Shown piece by piece: positions 51,711-60,027 of a stretch of 64,000 nucleotides of DNA. The notes beneath the pieces are model-generated. The model saw only the letters and a program-made list of their open reading frames with translations, had not been told where the DNA came from and did not search any database. How positions within the stretch are numbered: position 1 is the first letter of the stretch; every line of letters begins with the position of its first letter. Origin of the DNA: Streptomyces sp. NBC_01485. Its GTDB lineage: Bacteria; Actinomycetota; Actinomycetes; Streptomycetales; Streptomycetaceae. A program made the translations under genes and the position numbers. The stretch is from contig NZ_CP109435.1 of assembly GCF_036227125.1 (NCBI RefSeq), positions 9,052,001 through 9,116,000 of the forward strand. Direction: 5' to 3'.

Positions 51711-52651
51711 ATGATCGAAGCGCAAGAACTGACCAAGCGCTACGGCGACAAGACGGTCGTGGACCGGCTGAGCTTCACCGTCAAACCCGGTGAGGTGACC
51801 GGCTTCCTCGGCCCCAACGGCGCGGGCAAGTCGACGACCATGCGCATGATCGTCGGTCTGGACGCCCCTACCGCGGGCTCCGTCACGGTCAATGGCCGCG
51901 CCTACGCCGAGCACCCGGCGCCGCTGCACGAGATCGGGACCCTGCTGGACGCCAAGTCCGTCCACCCGGGGCGCAGCGCGCGTGGCCATCTGATGGCGCT
52001 GGCGCACACGCACGGTATTGCGCGCAGCCGGGTGGACGAGATGATCGAGCTGGCCGGGCTGACCAGTGTGGCCGGCAAGCGGGGGTGGGTGCCTTCTCGC
52101 TCGGCATGGGGCAACGGCTCGGCATCGCCGCGGCGCTCCTGGGCGATCCGGAGGTCGTCATGCTGGACGAACCGGTCAACGGCCTGGATCCGGAGGGCGT
52201 GCTGTGGGTGCGCAACCTCCTTCGCGGGCTCGCCGACGAGGGCCGGGCGGTCATGCTCTCCTCGCACCTGATGACCGAGATGGCGCTGATCGCCGACCAC
52301 TTGATCGTCGTCGGCCGCGGACGGCTGCTCGCGGACACCACGCTGGACGACTTCACACAGACGGCCGGCGCGGGTGGAGTGAAGGTCGTCACCGACCAGG
52401 CGGAGCGGTTGCGCCCGCTCATCGCCGGTCCGGATGTGGCGATCACCTCCGACTCCGCCATGGAACTGGTGGTCTCCAGGCGCACCGCCCGGGAGATCGG
52501 AATGATCGCCGCCTCTCACGCGGTGCCGCTGTACGAGCTGACCCCGCAGGCCGCCTCCCTGGAGACGGCCTTCATGGACCTCACCCGCGACGCCGTGGAG
52601 TACCACAGCGCACCCGCCGACAACGCGGACACCGACCGGAGGGCGGCATGA
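51711..52651 (+). pseudogene. ABC transporter ATPase (DrrA-like) with a frameshift
   Basis: From ATG 51711: IEAQELTKRYGDKTVVDRLS, Walker A FLGPNGAGKSTTMRM and GLTSVAGKR. The frame is then lost near 52080 and resumes in another frame with GAFSLGMGQRLGIAAALLGD (signature), Walker B VVMLDEPVNGLDPEG and SSHLMTEMALIAD. Two extra G residues in CGGGGGTGGGT explain the break. The whole would be a drug or antibiotic exporter ATPase of about 310 aa. Either a real null allele or a sequencing error. Confidence 0.8.
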
Positions 52652-52746
52652 TGACCACCTCTTCGCTTTCCGTGACCCCTGCGCCCGCGACGTCGGTGCG
52701 CAAGGTGACGACCCGCGGGGTCGTGCGCTCGGAGTGGCTCAAGTTC
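52648..52746 (+). pseudogene. ABC-2 permease, first ~33 codons only
   Basis: The ATG overlaps the ATPase stop. SSLSVTPAPATSVRKVTTRG then VVRSEWLKF is the start of the partner membrane protein of the DrrA-like ATPase. After WLKF the sequence switches abruptly to an E1 alpha tail at 52747. The transporter is therefore cut off. Confidence 0.7.
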
Positions 52747-52747
52747 G

Positions 52748-52846
52748 GAGGAGACCAGGGAGGCGGTGGCCCGCGCCAGGGCGCTGCCCTTCCCGCCGGT
52801 CGAGGGACTGCTGGACGGCGCGTACCTGCCGTCGCCGGCCCGCTGA
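52748..52846 (+). pseudogene. C-terminal tail of a thiamine-diphosphate E1 alpha subunit
   Basis: The frame reads EETREAVARARALPFPPVEG then LLDGAYLPSPAR and a stop at 52844. This is the end of a pyruvate/2-oxoacid dehydrogenase E1 alpha-like protein, whose beta subunit gene follows 33 bp later. Everything 5' was lost when it was joined to the ABC permease. Confidence 0.65.
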
Positions 52847-52879
52847 CCGCCGTACACGCTTCGGGAGAGGAGAACGGAC

Positions 52880-53917
52880 ATGCGCACCCTGACGTACGGA
52901 CAGGCCATCAGCGAGGCCACCGTGCAGTGCATGGAACTGGACGAGCGGATCTTCGTGGCCGGGGAAGGGGTGGACGACGTGGGCGGCACCTTCGGTACGA
53001 CGAAGGACGCCTACGCGCGGTTCGGCCCCGGGCGGGTGATCGATATGCCCAACTCGGAGAACGCGACGGCCGGCTTCGCCATCGGGGCGGCCGCCGCCGG
53101 GCTCCGGCCGCTCCTGGTGCACCTGCGGGCGGACTTCATGTTCCTCGCGCTGGATCCGCTGGTGAACCTCGCCGCGAAGTGGCGTTACACGTACGGCGGT
53201 GACAAGGGCGGCGTCCCGGTGGTGTCGCGCGGTGTCGTGGGGCGCGGCTGGGGCCAGGGGGCGACCCACTCGCAGAGCCCGCACGCGACCTTCGCGCACT
53301 ACGCCGGCCTGCACGTGGCGACCCCCGCGTCCCCGGCGGACGCCAAGGGCCTGCTGGTGCAGGCGCTGCGCGGGGACACACCGGTGGTGCTGATCGAGAA
53401 CCGCAACCTCTACCCGCTGACCGGCGAGGTGCCGCGGGAGGCGGTCCCGGTGCCGTTCGGCGTGGGCCGCATCGCCAGGGCCGGCACCGACGTCACCGTG
53501 GTGGCGGCGTCGCTGATGGTCCACGAGGCCGAGCGCGCGGCGGAGCAGCTGGCGCCGCGCGGCGTCAGCGTCGAGGTGGTGGACGTGCGCAGCCTGCGGC
53601 CCCTGGACGAGGGGATCATCTGCGAGTCGGTGGCGCGGACGGGACGGCTGGTGGTCGCCGACACCAGCTGGGCGCGGTACGGCTTCGCCGCGGAAGTGGC
53701 GGCGGTGGTCGCCGAGAACGTGCCGCGGGCGCTCCTCGCGCCGGTGCGGCGGGTGACCCTTCCGGACAGCCCCGCGCCGGTGTCCCGGCCGCTGGAGGAG
53801 GCGTTCCACCCGGGGGCCGGCGCCATCGTGGACGCGTGCCTGACGGTGTGCGGGCAGAAGCGGGGCGACCTGCCCGCGCTGGCGGACGCCGCCGCCGGGT
53901 TCCACGGGCCCTTCTGA
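52880..53917 (+). CDS. E1 beta subunit (transketolase-like) of a 2-oxoacid dehydrogenase-type enzyme
   Basis: 345 aa with GGAGAGGAG upstream. Motifs: TYGQAISEATVQCMELDERI, VAGEGVDDVGGTFGTTKDAY, SENATAGFAIGAAAAGLRPL (the Glu that activates thiamine) and GQGATHSQSPHATFAHYAGL; C-terminal VEVVDVRSLRPLDEGIIC. In oligosaccharide antibiotic clusters such alpha/beta pairs add two-carbon branches to sugars (AviB1/AviB2-like). Next to an RmlC-type epimerase this fits, but its alpha partner is only a stub here, so it is probably without function. Confidence 0.85.
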   Translation: MRTLTYGQAISEATVQCMELDERIFVAGEGVDDVGGTFGTTKDAYARFGPGRVIDMPNSENATAGFAIGAAAAGLRPLLVHLRADFMFLALDPLVNLAAKWRYTYGGDKGGVPVVSRGVVGRGWGQGATHSQSPHATFAHYAGLHVATPASPADAKGLLVQALRGDTPVVLIENRNLYPLTGEVPREAVPVPFGVGRIARAGTDVTVVAASLMVHEAERAAEQLAPRGVSVEVVDVRSLRPLDEGIICESVARTGRLVVADTSWARYGFAAEVAAVVAENVPRALLAPVRRVTLPDSPAPVSRPLEEAFHPGAGAIVDACLTVCGQKRGDLPALADAAAGFHGPF

Positions 53918-54350
53918 GCGTGGACCAGCCACGCGGGCCAGGCCGACCACTACAACCTGTTCTGCCGCACCGGGGGCCAGGGAGTGCGCGGCCTGTCGGT
54001 CCTGCTCGCCGACGCCGCCACCGAGGGCCTGCGGGTGCAGCGGCCGGAACGGAAACTGGCGGGGCACTCCTCACCGACCGCCGCGGTGGTGCTCGACGGG
54101 GCACGGGTACCGCGAGAGCGGCTCGTCGGCCGCCCCGGCAAGGGGTTCCTGATCGCCACCGGCCTGTTCGACCGGGGGCGCCTGGGTATCGCCGCCTGCG
54201 CGGTCGGACTGGCGTCCGCCGCCCTGGACCACGCGGTCGCCTACACCAAGACCCGGCGGCAGTTCGGCCGCCCGGTGATCGACTTCCAGGGCCTGGGCTT
54301 CATGCTCGCGGACATGTCCACCCAGGTCGCCGCCGCCTCCGGCACCGCGC
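53918..54350 (+). pseudogene. acyl-CoA dehydrogenase-like internal fragment
   Basis: The frame starts directly after the E1 beta stop with AWTSHAGQADHYNLFCRTGG, then SPTAAVVLDGARVPRERLVG, LFDRGRLGIAACAVGLASAA and YTKTRRQFGRPVIDFQGLGF. This is the middle and third domain of an acyl-CoA dehydrogenase-type flavoprotein. The N-terminal domain is missing and the C-terminal end (RDAK region) is unrecognisable. In oligosaccharide clusters such proteins can be nitrososynthases; that link is speculative. Confidence 0.7.
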
Positions 54351-54719
54351 ACGACACGGCCCGCGGCGACCGCGACCGTGCCCTCACCACCCGGGCCGGC
54401 CTCTTCCCGGTCGACCCGGCGCACGGCACCGGCATGCCCGCCGCCCAAGCGGCCTGCAACGTGGGAGGCATGGGGTCCCACTGGTTCGGGGCCTGCCCGC
54501 GCCCGGACGCCTCCGAACGGACCGACCTGATCGCCCCCGCCGTCCTCGACGACGCCCTCACCCGGGCCGAGGAACTGCTCCAGGTGTCCGCCGCCCAGTT
54601 CGCCGGGTCCGCCTTCGCCGGCCACGTGCGGCACGTCCTGGGCGCGGCCCTCGACGACGGACGCGCGCCCGGCCGGCGGGTACAGCCCATGCCCATGGCC
54701 GTCGCCCACACCCCCCAGG
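54351..54719 (+). other. unassigned remnant coding stretch
   Basis: The frame stays open (DLIAPAVLDDALTRAEELLQ, FAGHVRHVLGAALDDGRA) but resembles no family I can name. Probably frameshifted or recombined ends of the flanking fragments. Confidence 0.35.
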
Positions 54720-55229
54720 GCCCTGCGCAGCATCTACGAGCCCTACAACTCCCTGCGCCGCGTCATCGGCTTCGACACCTTCCAGGGCTTCCCCGGCATC
54801 GCCCAGGTGGACAAGGCGACCCCCAGCGCGGTGCCCGGCCGGTTCGCCGTGCCGGAGGGCGAGGTGGAGCACCTGCGGGAGGTCCTCGCCGCCCACGAGG
54901 CCGCCGAGCCCTTCGGCCACACCCAGCGGTCCTTCGTCGTCCAGGGCGACGTCCGCGAGACGGTCCCGCGCTACCTGGAGGAGAACCCCGAGACGGTCAT
55001 CGCGCTGGCCTACTTCGACCTGGACCTCTACCAGCCCACCAAGGAACTCCTGACGGCGATCCGCCCCCATCTGACGAAGGGCAGCATCCTGGCCTTCGAC
55101 GAACTGGCCCACCCGAAGTGGCCGGGGGAGACCACTGCGCTGCGCGAGGTGTTCGGCCTCGACCACGCCGCGCTGCGCCAGTTGCCCGGCCGGGAGCCGC
55201 CGGTCATCTACATGAAGTGGGGCGAGTGA
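54720..55229 (+). pseudogene. TylF/MycF-like O-methyltransferase, N-terminally truncated
   Basis: The frame gives ALRSIYEPYNSLRRVIGFDT, FQGFPGIAQVDKATPS, VVQGDVRETVPRYLEENPET, IALAYFDLDLYQPTKELLTA, ILAFDELAHPKWPGETTALR and ends YMKWGE. This is the C-terminal two thirds of a macrocin-O-methyltransferase-type (TylF/NovP) enzyme, which methylates sugar hydroxyls. FDLDLY carries metal-binding Asp residues. The SAM-binding N-terminus is lost. The stop overlaps the epimerase start (GTGA), as in an original operon. Confidence 0.72.
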
Positions 55230-55837
55230 ACGCCCCGGCCGTCCGCGAGCTGAAGGTGGCGGGCGCGTTCGAGTTCACCCCCACGGTGTTCCCGGACGAG
55301 AGGGGCGTGTTCGTGGACGCCTTCCAGCGGCGGTCCTTCGTCGGGGCGACCGGGCACCCGTTCGTCGTGGCGCAGGCCAGCCAGAGCCGCTCCCGCCGGG
55401 GCGTGGTGCGGGGGGTCCACTTCACGGCGGCCCCGCCCGGCATGGCCAAGTACGTGCACTGCACCGGGGGCCGGGCACTCGACCTTGTCGTGGACCTCCG
55501 CGTCGGATCGCCGACGTTCGGCCAGTGGGACACCGTCCTGCTCGACCAGGAGCACTCCCGGTCGACGTACCTCCCGGTCGGCGTCGGCCACGCGTTCCAG
55601 GCGCTGGAGGACGACACCACGATGCTGTACCTGATGTCCGGCGACTACCGACCGGCCGTCGAGCACGCGGTCTCACCGCTGGACCCGGAGCTGGACCTGC
55701 CGCTGGACCTCCCCGGGGAGGCCGTCCTGTCGCCGCGGGACCGGGACGCCCCCACCCTGGCGGAGGCGCTGCGGTTGGGTATCCTGCCCGACTACCGCGC
55801 CTGCCTCGCCCTTGAGGAGCGCCTGGGGCGCCAATGA
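55226..55837 (+). CDS. dTDP-4-keto-6-deoxyhexose 3,5-epimerase (RmlC-like)
   Basis: 203 aa from GTG 55226. Cupin fold with the family motifs FPDERGVFVDAFQ, SQSRSRRGVVRGVHFTAAPP (His catalytic base), ALDLVVDLRVGSPTFGQWDT and YLPVGVGHAFQALEDDTTML. Epimerases of this group invert C3 and/or C5 of dTDP-4-keto sugars in rhamnose and antibiotic sugar synthesis. It appears intact though its neighbours are broken, so it marks a decayed deoxysugar cluster. Confidence 0.88.
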   Translation: MNAPAVRELKVAGAFEFTPTVFPDERGVFVDAFQRRSFVGATGHPFVVAQASQSRSRRGVVRGVHFTAAPPGMAKYVHCTGGRALDLVVDLRVGSPTFGQWDTVLLDQEHSRSTYLPVGVGHAFQALEDDTTMLYLMSGDYRPAVEHAVSPLDPELDLPLDLPGEAVLSPRDRDAPTLAEALRLGILPDYRACLALEERLGRQ

Positions 55838-55907
55838 GGGTGGAATTCCGCACCGGCGCCCGCTTACGGGAATGAGTCGGCATACCCGCCTTCCGGCTCG
55901 GTACACC

Positions 55908-55934
55908 TAGAAGCCTAGATATACTAGGCTTCTA
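55908..55934. promoter_or_regulatory. 27-bp palindromic operator upstream of the TetR gene
   Basis: Arms TAGAAGCCTAG and CTAGGCTTCTA (11 bp, perfect) flank ATATA. It lies 21 bp before the TetR start and contains a TATACT -10-like hexamer. This is the position and shape expected for autorepression by the TetR protein. Confidence 0.75.
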
Positions 55935-55955
55935 TTATGGGGCTAGGAAGGGCTG

Positions 55956-56567
55956 GTGCGTGATATGGGAGTGCATGCAGGTCTGACGGTCGACCGGATC
56001 ACCCGGGCCGCAGCCGAGCTGGCCGACCAAGTCGGTATTGAAAAGGTCTCGATCTCGGCGCTCGCCCGAACGTTCGGAGTGAAGGACGCCAGTTTCTATT
56101 CGCATGTCAAGAATCTCCAGGAGATTCGCACCCGGGTGGCCATCCTGGCGTCGGGGGAGATGAACGAGTGCATTGGCACCGCGATCGCCGGGCGGTCCGG
56201 CGGCGAGGCGCTCGCCGCCTTCGCCGACGCCTATCGCAGTTACGCGCTGAGCCACCCGGGCCGGTACGCGGCGACCCAGTTGCGACTCGATCCGTCGAAG
56301 ATCGCCGACACCACGGCCTTCGCCCGCAGTGTGGAGTTGACCTATGCAGTGATGCGCCACTACGGCCTGGAGGAGCCCGACCTGACCGACGCGGCCCGGC
56401 TGCTGCGCAGCACCTTCCACGGTTACATCAGCATCGAGGCCACCGGCGGCTTCAATCACCCGCGCGGAGTGGAACGCTCCTGGCGCAAGGCCGTCTCGTC
56501 CCTGCACACGATGCTGGAGCAGTGGCCGCGTACGGAAGAAGAGGCCGAAACCGCCGCCGTGAACTGA
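55956..56567 (+). CDS. TetR-family regulator
   Basis: 203 aa from GTG 55956 with AGGAAG upstream; ATG at 55965 is an alternative. N-terminal HTH: ITRAAAELADQVGIEKVSIS, LARTFGVKDASFYSHVKNL. The C-terminal domain (ALAAFADAYRSYALSHPGRY, AARLLRSTFHGYISIEATGG) matches the TetR C-terminal domain WHG type. It probably represses itself through the palindrome just upstream, and perhaps the divergent or neighbouring epimerase region. Confidence 0.9.
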   Translation: MRDMGVHAGLTVDRITRAAAELADQVGIEKVSISALARTFGVKDASFYSHVKNLQEIRTRVAILASGEMNECIGTAIAGRSGGEALAAFADAYRSYALSHPGRYAATQLRLDPSKIADTTAFARSVELTYAVMRHYGLEEPDLTDAARLLRSTFHGYISIEATGGFNHPRGVERSWRKAVSSLHTMLEQWPRTEEEAETAAVN

Positions 56568-56583
56568 AGGACGGACGACCTGT

Positions 56584-57342
56584 TCAGGCCGGCACCGCGA
56601 ATTCACCGGCGGGGTGGTTTTCCAACATCGCTCCGGCAATTCCCGACTCATAGGCGAGAATGACGGCGTCGACCCGGTTGCGCAGGTCCAGTTTGTGGCA
56701 GACACGATTGAAGTAGGATTTCACCGTTCCCTCGGACAGCACCAACGCATCGGATATCTGCTGGTTGGTGAGTCCGCGCGCCACCAGGCGAAAGACCTGC
56801 CTTTCCCTCGGGGTGAGCAGGGAGAGGCCCGCGTGCGGCTGCCGGGGCGCCGGCCGGTGCGAGTCGCGCAGCGCGTCGAGCATCTGGCCCACGATGTCCG
56901 GGCCCACGGTGATCCCGCCGGCCGCTACCTCGCGCACCGCGGAGAGGACCTCCTGCGGGCACTGCCCCTCGCGGAGGAAGCCGCGCACCCCGGCACGGGC
57001 GGCACCGAGGACCCAGCTCCCCTCGGTAACGGCCCCGGACACGATGAGCACGACGCCGCAGGGACGGGAGGACTCCCTGGCCAGCCGGTGCACCACCTCC
57101 AGGGCGTCCGGCCCGGGCAGGGCGGCGTCCATCAGGACCAGGCCGGGCCGGCGCTCGCGGGCAAGCCGCAGCAAGCCGTGGCCGTCGTCCGCCTCGCCCA
57201 CCGTCCGGAACCCGCCGACGCCGTCGAGGGCGGCCCGCAGCCGCCCGCGCGCCGCCGGCTCCGCCGCGAGCAGCAGCGTCGTGGCGGCGTCCGCCCGGAC
57301 GTGCCGCCCGCGCGGCTGCCCCGCTGCCTGCTGCCCGCCCAC
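56584..57342 (-). CDS. atypical NarL/LuxR-type response regulator
   Basis: 252 aa from GTG 57342, with GGGAGGAG upstream. The receiver domain keeps the phospho-acceptor position (VLMDAALPGPDALE) but lacks the acidic pair (LLLAAEPAARGR) and has Arg-Glu where Lys is usual (GFLREGQCPQE). The HTH is normal: LLTPRERQVFRLVARGLTNQ, LSEGTVKSYFNRVCHKLDLR. Probably works without classical phosphorylation. No kinase gene is adjacent. Convergent with the TetR gene, 16 bp apart. Confidence 0.82.
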   Translation of the reverse strand: MGGQQAAGQPRGRHVRADAATTLLLAAEPAARGRLRAALDGVGGFRTVGEADDGHGLLRLARERRPGLVLMDAALPGPDALEVVHRLARESSRPCGVVLIVSGAVTEGSWVLGAARAGVRGFLREGQCPQEVLSAVREVAAGGITVGPDIVGQMLDALRDSHRPAPRQPHAGLSLLTPRERQVFRLVARGLTNQQISDALVLSEGTVKSYFNRVCHKLDLRNRVDAVILAYESGIAGAMLENHPAGEFAVPA

Positions 57343-57434
57343 GTACGCTCCTCCCGCTCGCCGTCGCACCCGCACCCCACCAGCCTGCCGCGGCGTTCTG
57401 GAGGCGAAATTGTGCCGGGATGGAGTGCCGCTGC

Positions 57435-57473
57435 GGCGTAGCTGACGTGGTTGCTTATTGATCTTGGTTGTGG
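57435..57473. repeat. left copy of a 39-bp direct repeat
   Basis: Begins GGCGTAGCTGACG and ends TTGCTTATTGATCTTGG plus TTGTGG. It matches 62037-62075 at 37 of 39 positions in the same orientation. The two copies bracket the IS-rich segment. Possibly an IS end. Confidence 0.7.
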
Positions 57474-57515
57474 CCTGGGGCCTTCCCCCGTGAAGGTGGG
57501 CACGCGGTTATTGAT

Positions 57516-57905
57516 CACGCGGCGAGCGTGAGTTTAGCGGTGTGGTGTCGGTGTTCGTATTCGTTGGGGCTGAGGTGGCCGTTGGCGGAGTGCCGGCGGC
57601 GGGTGTTGTAGCGGGTCAGCCAGGCAAATACCGTCTTTCTGCAGGTGCCGGCGTCGCGGTAGTCGCGAGCGCCCTGGAGGGTCTCGCGCTTCAGGGACGC
57701 GTGGAAACTCTCGCAGGCCGCGTTGTCCGCGCTGGTGCCGACCGCGCCCATCGACCGGGTCACCCCGAGCTGGTCGCAGAGGTCGGCGAAGGCCCGGGAG
57801 CCTACTGGGCCCCGTGGTCGGAGTGGAACACGGCGCCGTCCAGGCCGCTGCGGGTCGAGGCTGCCATCCGCAGTGCGTCCGTGCGGGGGACGGGCGTGCC
57901 TGGCT
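57516..57905 (-). pseudogene. IS3-family transposase OrfB, C-terminal fragment with frameshift
   Basis: Reads RTDALRMAASTRSGLDGAVF and HSDHGAQ, then after a missing base (TAG in place of TAC) SRAFADLCDQLGVTRSMGAV, GTSADNAACESFHASLKRET and LTRYNTRRRHSANGHLSPNE, stop at 57515. Typical IS3 integrase core with the last Asp and Glu of the DDE triad. The 5' part is replaced by unrelated sequence. Confidence 0.8.
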
Positions 57906-58080
57906 GCCGTGCCGGCCGGCCGCGCGCGTGCGGAGGCCAGCAGGGTGTCGGGTACGACGGCTGTGTTGGTGGTGGCGGCCGCGCAGGCGGCGCAGGCATC
58001 CGCGAGGCGCCACACGCGGCCGCTGCGGTCGCAGGTCAGCGCCAGGAGCACGGGGCCGGCGCAGCCGCGATGACGCGGGT
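57906..58080 (-). pseudogene. unidentified remnant with a Cys-x-x-Cys motif
   Basis: The frame VLLALTCDRSGRVWRLADAC then AACAAATTNTAVVPDT looks protein-like (hydrophobic pattern, CAAC) but I cannot name the family. It abuts the IS3 fragment. Confidence 0.35.
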
Positions 58081-58316
58081 CCGATCTGATCCGTGCCGTC
58101 GAACGGGCGTGCCCCAGGCGTCGTCCGGGGCGGGAGCGGGGCACGCTGCAGCACTTACTCCAGCACCGCCGAGTGTCACCCCTTCCCTAGCAAATAGTGC
58201 AGAGGTCTGCACTGACACGGCAGCTGTAGATGTGGCTGCGTCGTGAGTTGAGGCTGGTCAGCGGGATGGCGGGGTGCCTGCGGGCATGAGTACGGCCACC
58301 TTGATCATGAACGTTT

Positions 58317-58708
58317 GTGACGACGTTTCAGAACCAGGTGGCCGCGGAGGCCACGATAGCCGAGCAGACATGGACGGCGGCGTTGGGGGCGGTGAACGAG
58401 GAGATCGCGGACTGCTTCGAGCGCCGTGAACCACGCGCTGTGGTCCGGGAGATGACCGAGGCGATGCTGATGGAGCTGGACACGCGGAACTGCTGGACGC
58501 TTGCCGAGGCCCTCGGCCACCGCGGGCCGCACCGGCTGCAGCACCTGCTCTCCCGTGCCGCCGTCGACCATGATCTGGCCCGGGACCGGATCGCCGCCTG
58601 GGCGGCCGGTGAACTCGCCGATCCGGACGCGGTGCTGATCGTGGACGAGACCGGGGACGAGAAGTCCTCCACGGACTGCGTCGGCGCGGCCCGCCAATAC
58701 TCCGGAGC
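58317..58708 (+). pseudogene. IS701-family transposase, N-terminal fragment
   Basis: Reads DCFERREPRAVVREMTEAML, ALGHRGPHRLQHLLSRAAVD and AVLIVDETGDEKSSTDCVGA then ARQYSGA. The first catalytic Asp of IS701 transposases is in VDETGD. The sequence changes abruptly at 58709 to an IS481-type fragment on the other strand. Confidence 0.85.
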
Positions 58709-58925
58709 GGTGCGGGCGACTCGAACGGTCGCTCATGCCGGCCTCGCCAAGGAGGCGGTAACGCTCTGCCCAGCGTTGGGCCGTGGTCGGCGAGACCTGG
58801 AAGCGCTCCGCGGCCCGGTGCAAAGGCCAGGTCGCAGCGGGCCAGGCGCAGGCGCCCGGTCTCGGTCAGAGGTGCATTACGGTGGGACACGAGGGCCTTC
58901 CGGTCGGTGTAGACGTCGCAATCCA
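58709..58925 (-). pseudogene. IS481-family transposase, N-terminal fragment
   Basis: Minus-strand frames give SHRNAPLTETGRLRLARCDL and, after a frameshift, HRAAERFQVSPTTAQRWAER and YRLLGEAGMSDRSSRPHRS. This is the helix-turn-helix start of an IS481-type transposase. Its catalytic domain is missing where it meets the IS701 fragment. Confidence 0.8.
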
Positions 58926-59010
58926 CACCGAACCCGGAAGGCCCTCATCTGTTCAAGATCCCTCAGCCGAGATTTCGCTCACCTGTCCACAACCTCCCCG
59001 GACAGAACAC

Positions 59011-59553
59011 CTAGGACTCGAAGTGCCAGAGCTTTGCGCTACTGGTGCTGCAGTCGCCGATCACGATGCTGGTGCCGTTCGCAGACGTATTGGGAAAGAG
59101 TGCCAGGCATTCGCCAAGGAGGCCGGAACCCAGCTGAAGGTGACCGGCGAGCCCCGAGGCCTGCAACCTCCACCATTGGCCAGGCTTTGATGCGTCGCAC
59201 GGCTGTTGGTCGACGCCCCAGTTGGCCTTGACGTTCATGCAGAAGCCGCTGCCCTTGTTCGTAAGCGTGAAGAAGCCGTCGTGACCGACATCCGTCGGCG
59301 CCCACCACTGGTTGTCGTCGCCGTCGCAGGACCACTCGTGGATGAGAGTGCCGATCCTGTCACGCCCGTTACCGTCCACTTCGGCGCACTTGTCGGCATG
59401 GTCGTTGACGACCTCGAAGAATCCGCCGTCCATTGGAAGCACCGCGACCGGCGCCTTGGCTTCGGCGGCCTGGGCCGGGCTGGCCAGCCCGCCACCGCCG
59501 ACGACCAGAGCGGCGCAGGCGACGACGGCGCCCAGTACGCTTCGACTCTTCAT
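59011..59553 (-). CDS. secreted ricin-type (RICIN) beta-trefoil lectin-like protein
   Basis: 180 aa from ATG 59553, with GGGAGAG upstream. A signal peptide (SRSVLGAVVACAALVVGGGG, cleavage after AQA) precedes a beta-trefoil. Q-x-W-type repeats are visible: DDNQWWAPTDVG, PGQWWRLQASG and AKLWHFES at the C-terminus; CAEVDGNG and CMNVKANWG are the matching strand starts. RICIN domains bind carbohydrates, often as part of an enzyme; here the domain stands alone. It survives intact between IS fragments. Confidence 0.8.
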   Translation of the reverse strand: MKSRSVLGAVVACAALVVGGGGLASPAQAAEAKAPVAVLPMDGGFFEVVNDHADKCAEVDGNGRDRIGTLIHEWSCDGDDNQWWAPTDVGHDGFFTLTNKGSGFCMNVKANWGVDQQPCDASKPGQWWRLQASGLAGHLQLGSGLLGECLALFPNTSANGTSIVIGDCSTSSAKLWHFES

Positions 59554-59710
59554 TTCTCTCCCTCGAACTCTCGTATGCATCTACTTCCTCCCGATTCCGT
59601 GGAGGTGCTTGGAGACAGCGTGGTGCGCCAAAAGCCGCCTGTCGCGCTTTGTCCCACTCAGCGGACCGGAACGGCCCCAATGATGACTGCACGGCTGCTG
59701 TAGTTCTTGA

Positions 59711-59905
59711 TCACGGTTGGTCGTGACGGTGGTGTCGTTGCTGGTGGCAGGCGGTCGCGACGGCTTGGTGATGGCGTCGCCAGGCCGTCCAGTGCAGGAC
59801 GTGCTCGCGGTCGCGGACGGGTGGCGGCAGCACGAGGGCTCGCAGGAGCCGGATGAGCTCGGGGCAGCTCAGCGGGACGAGCGCGGGCTGGTCCTCGGCA
59901 GCGTC
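59711..59905 (-). pseudogene. IS701-type transposase, C-terminal fragment
   Basis: CPELIRLLRALVLPPPVRDR, EHVLHWTAWRRHHQAVATAC and a short basic tail are the end of IS701-like transposases (x-HxWxWRRxHQA). It lies in opposite orientation to the N-terminal piece at 58317, so a different copy or an inversion is involved. Confidence 0.6.
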
Positions 59906-60027
59906 GTGGACGGCGGTGGCCGTGAGGGCAAGGACGGCGGCGGCGATCAGGGAGAACAGTTGTGGACGCTTTCGTATTTCCCCAGGGGAAAGTTCGCGTA
60001 ATTCCCTACCCTCTCGTCTCGTCGGTG

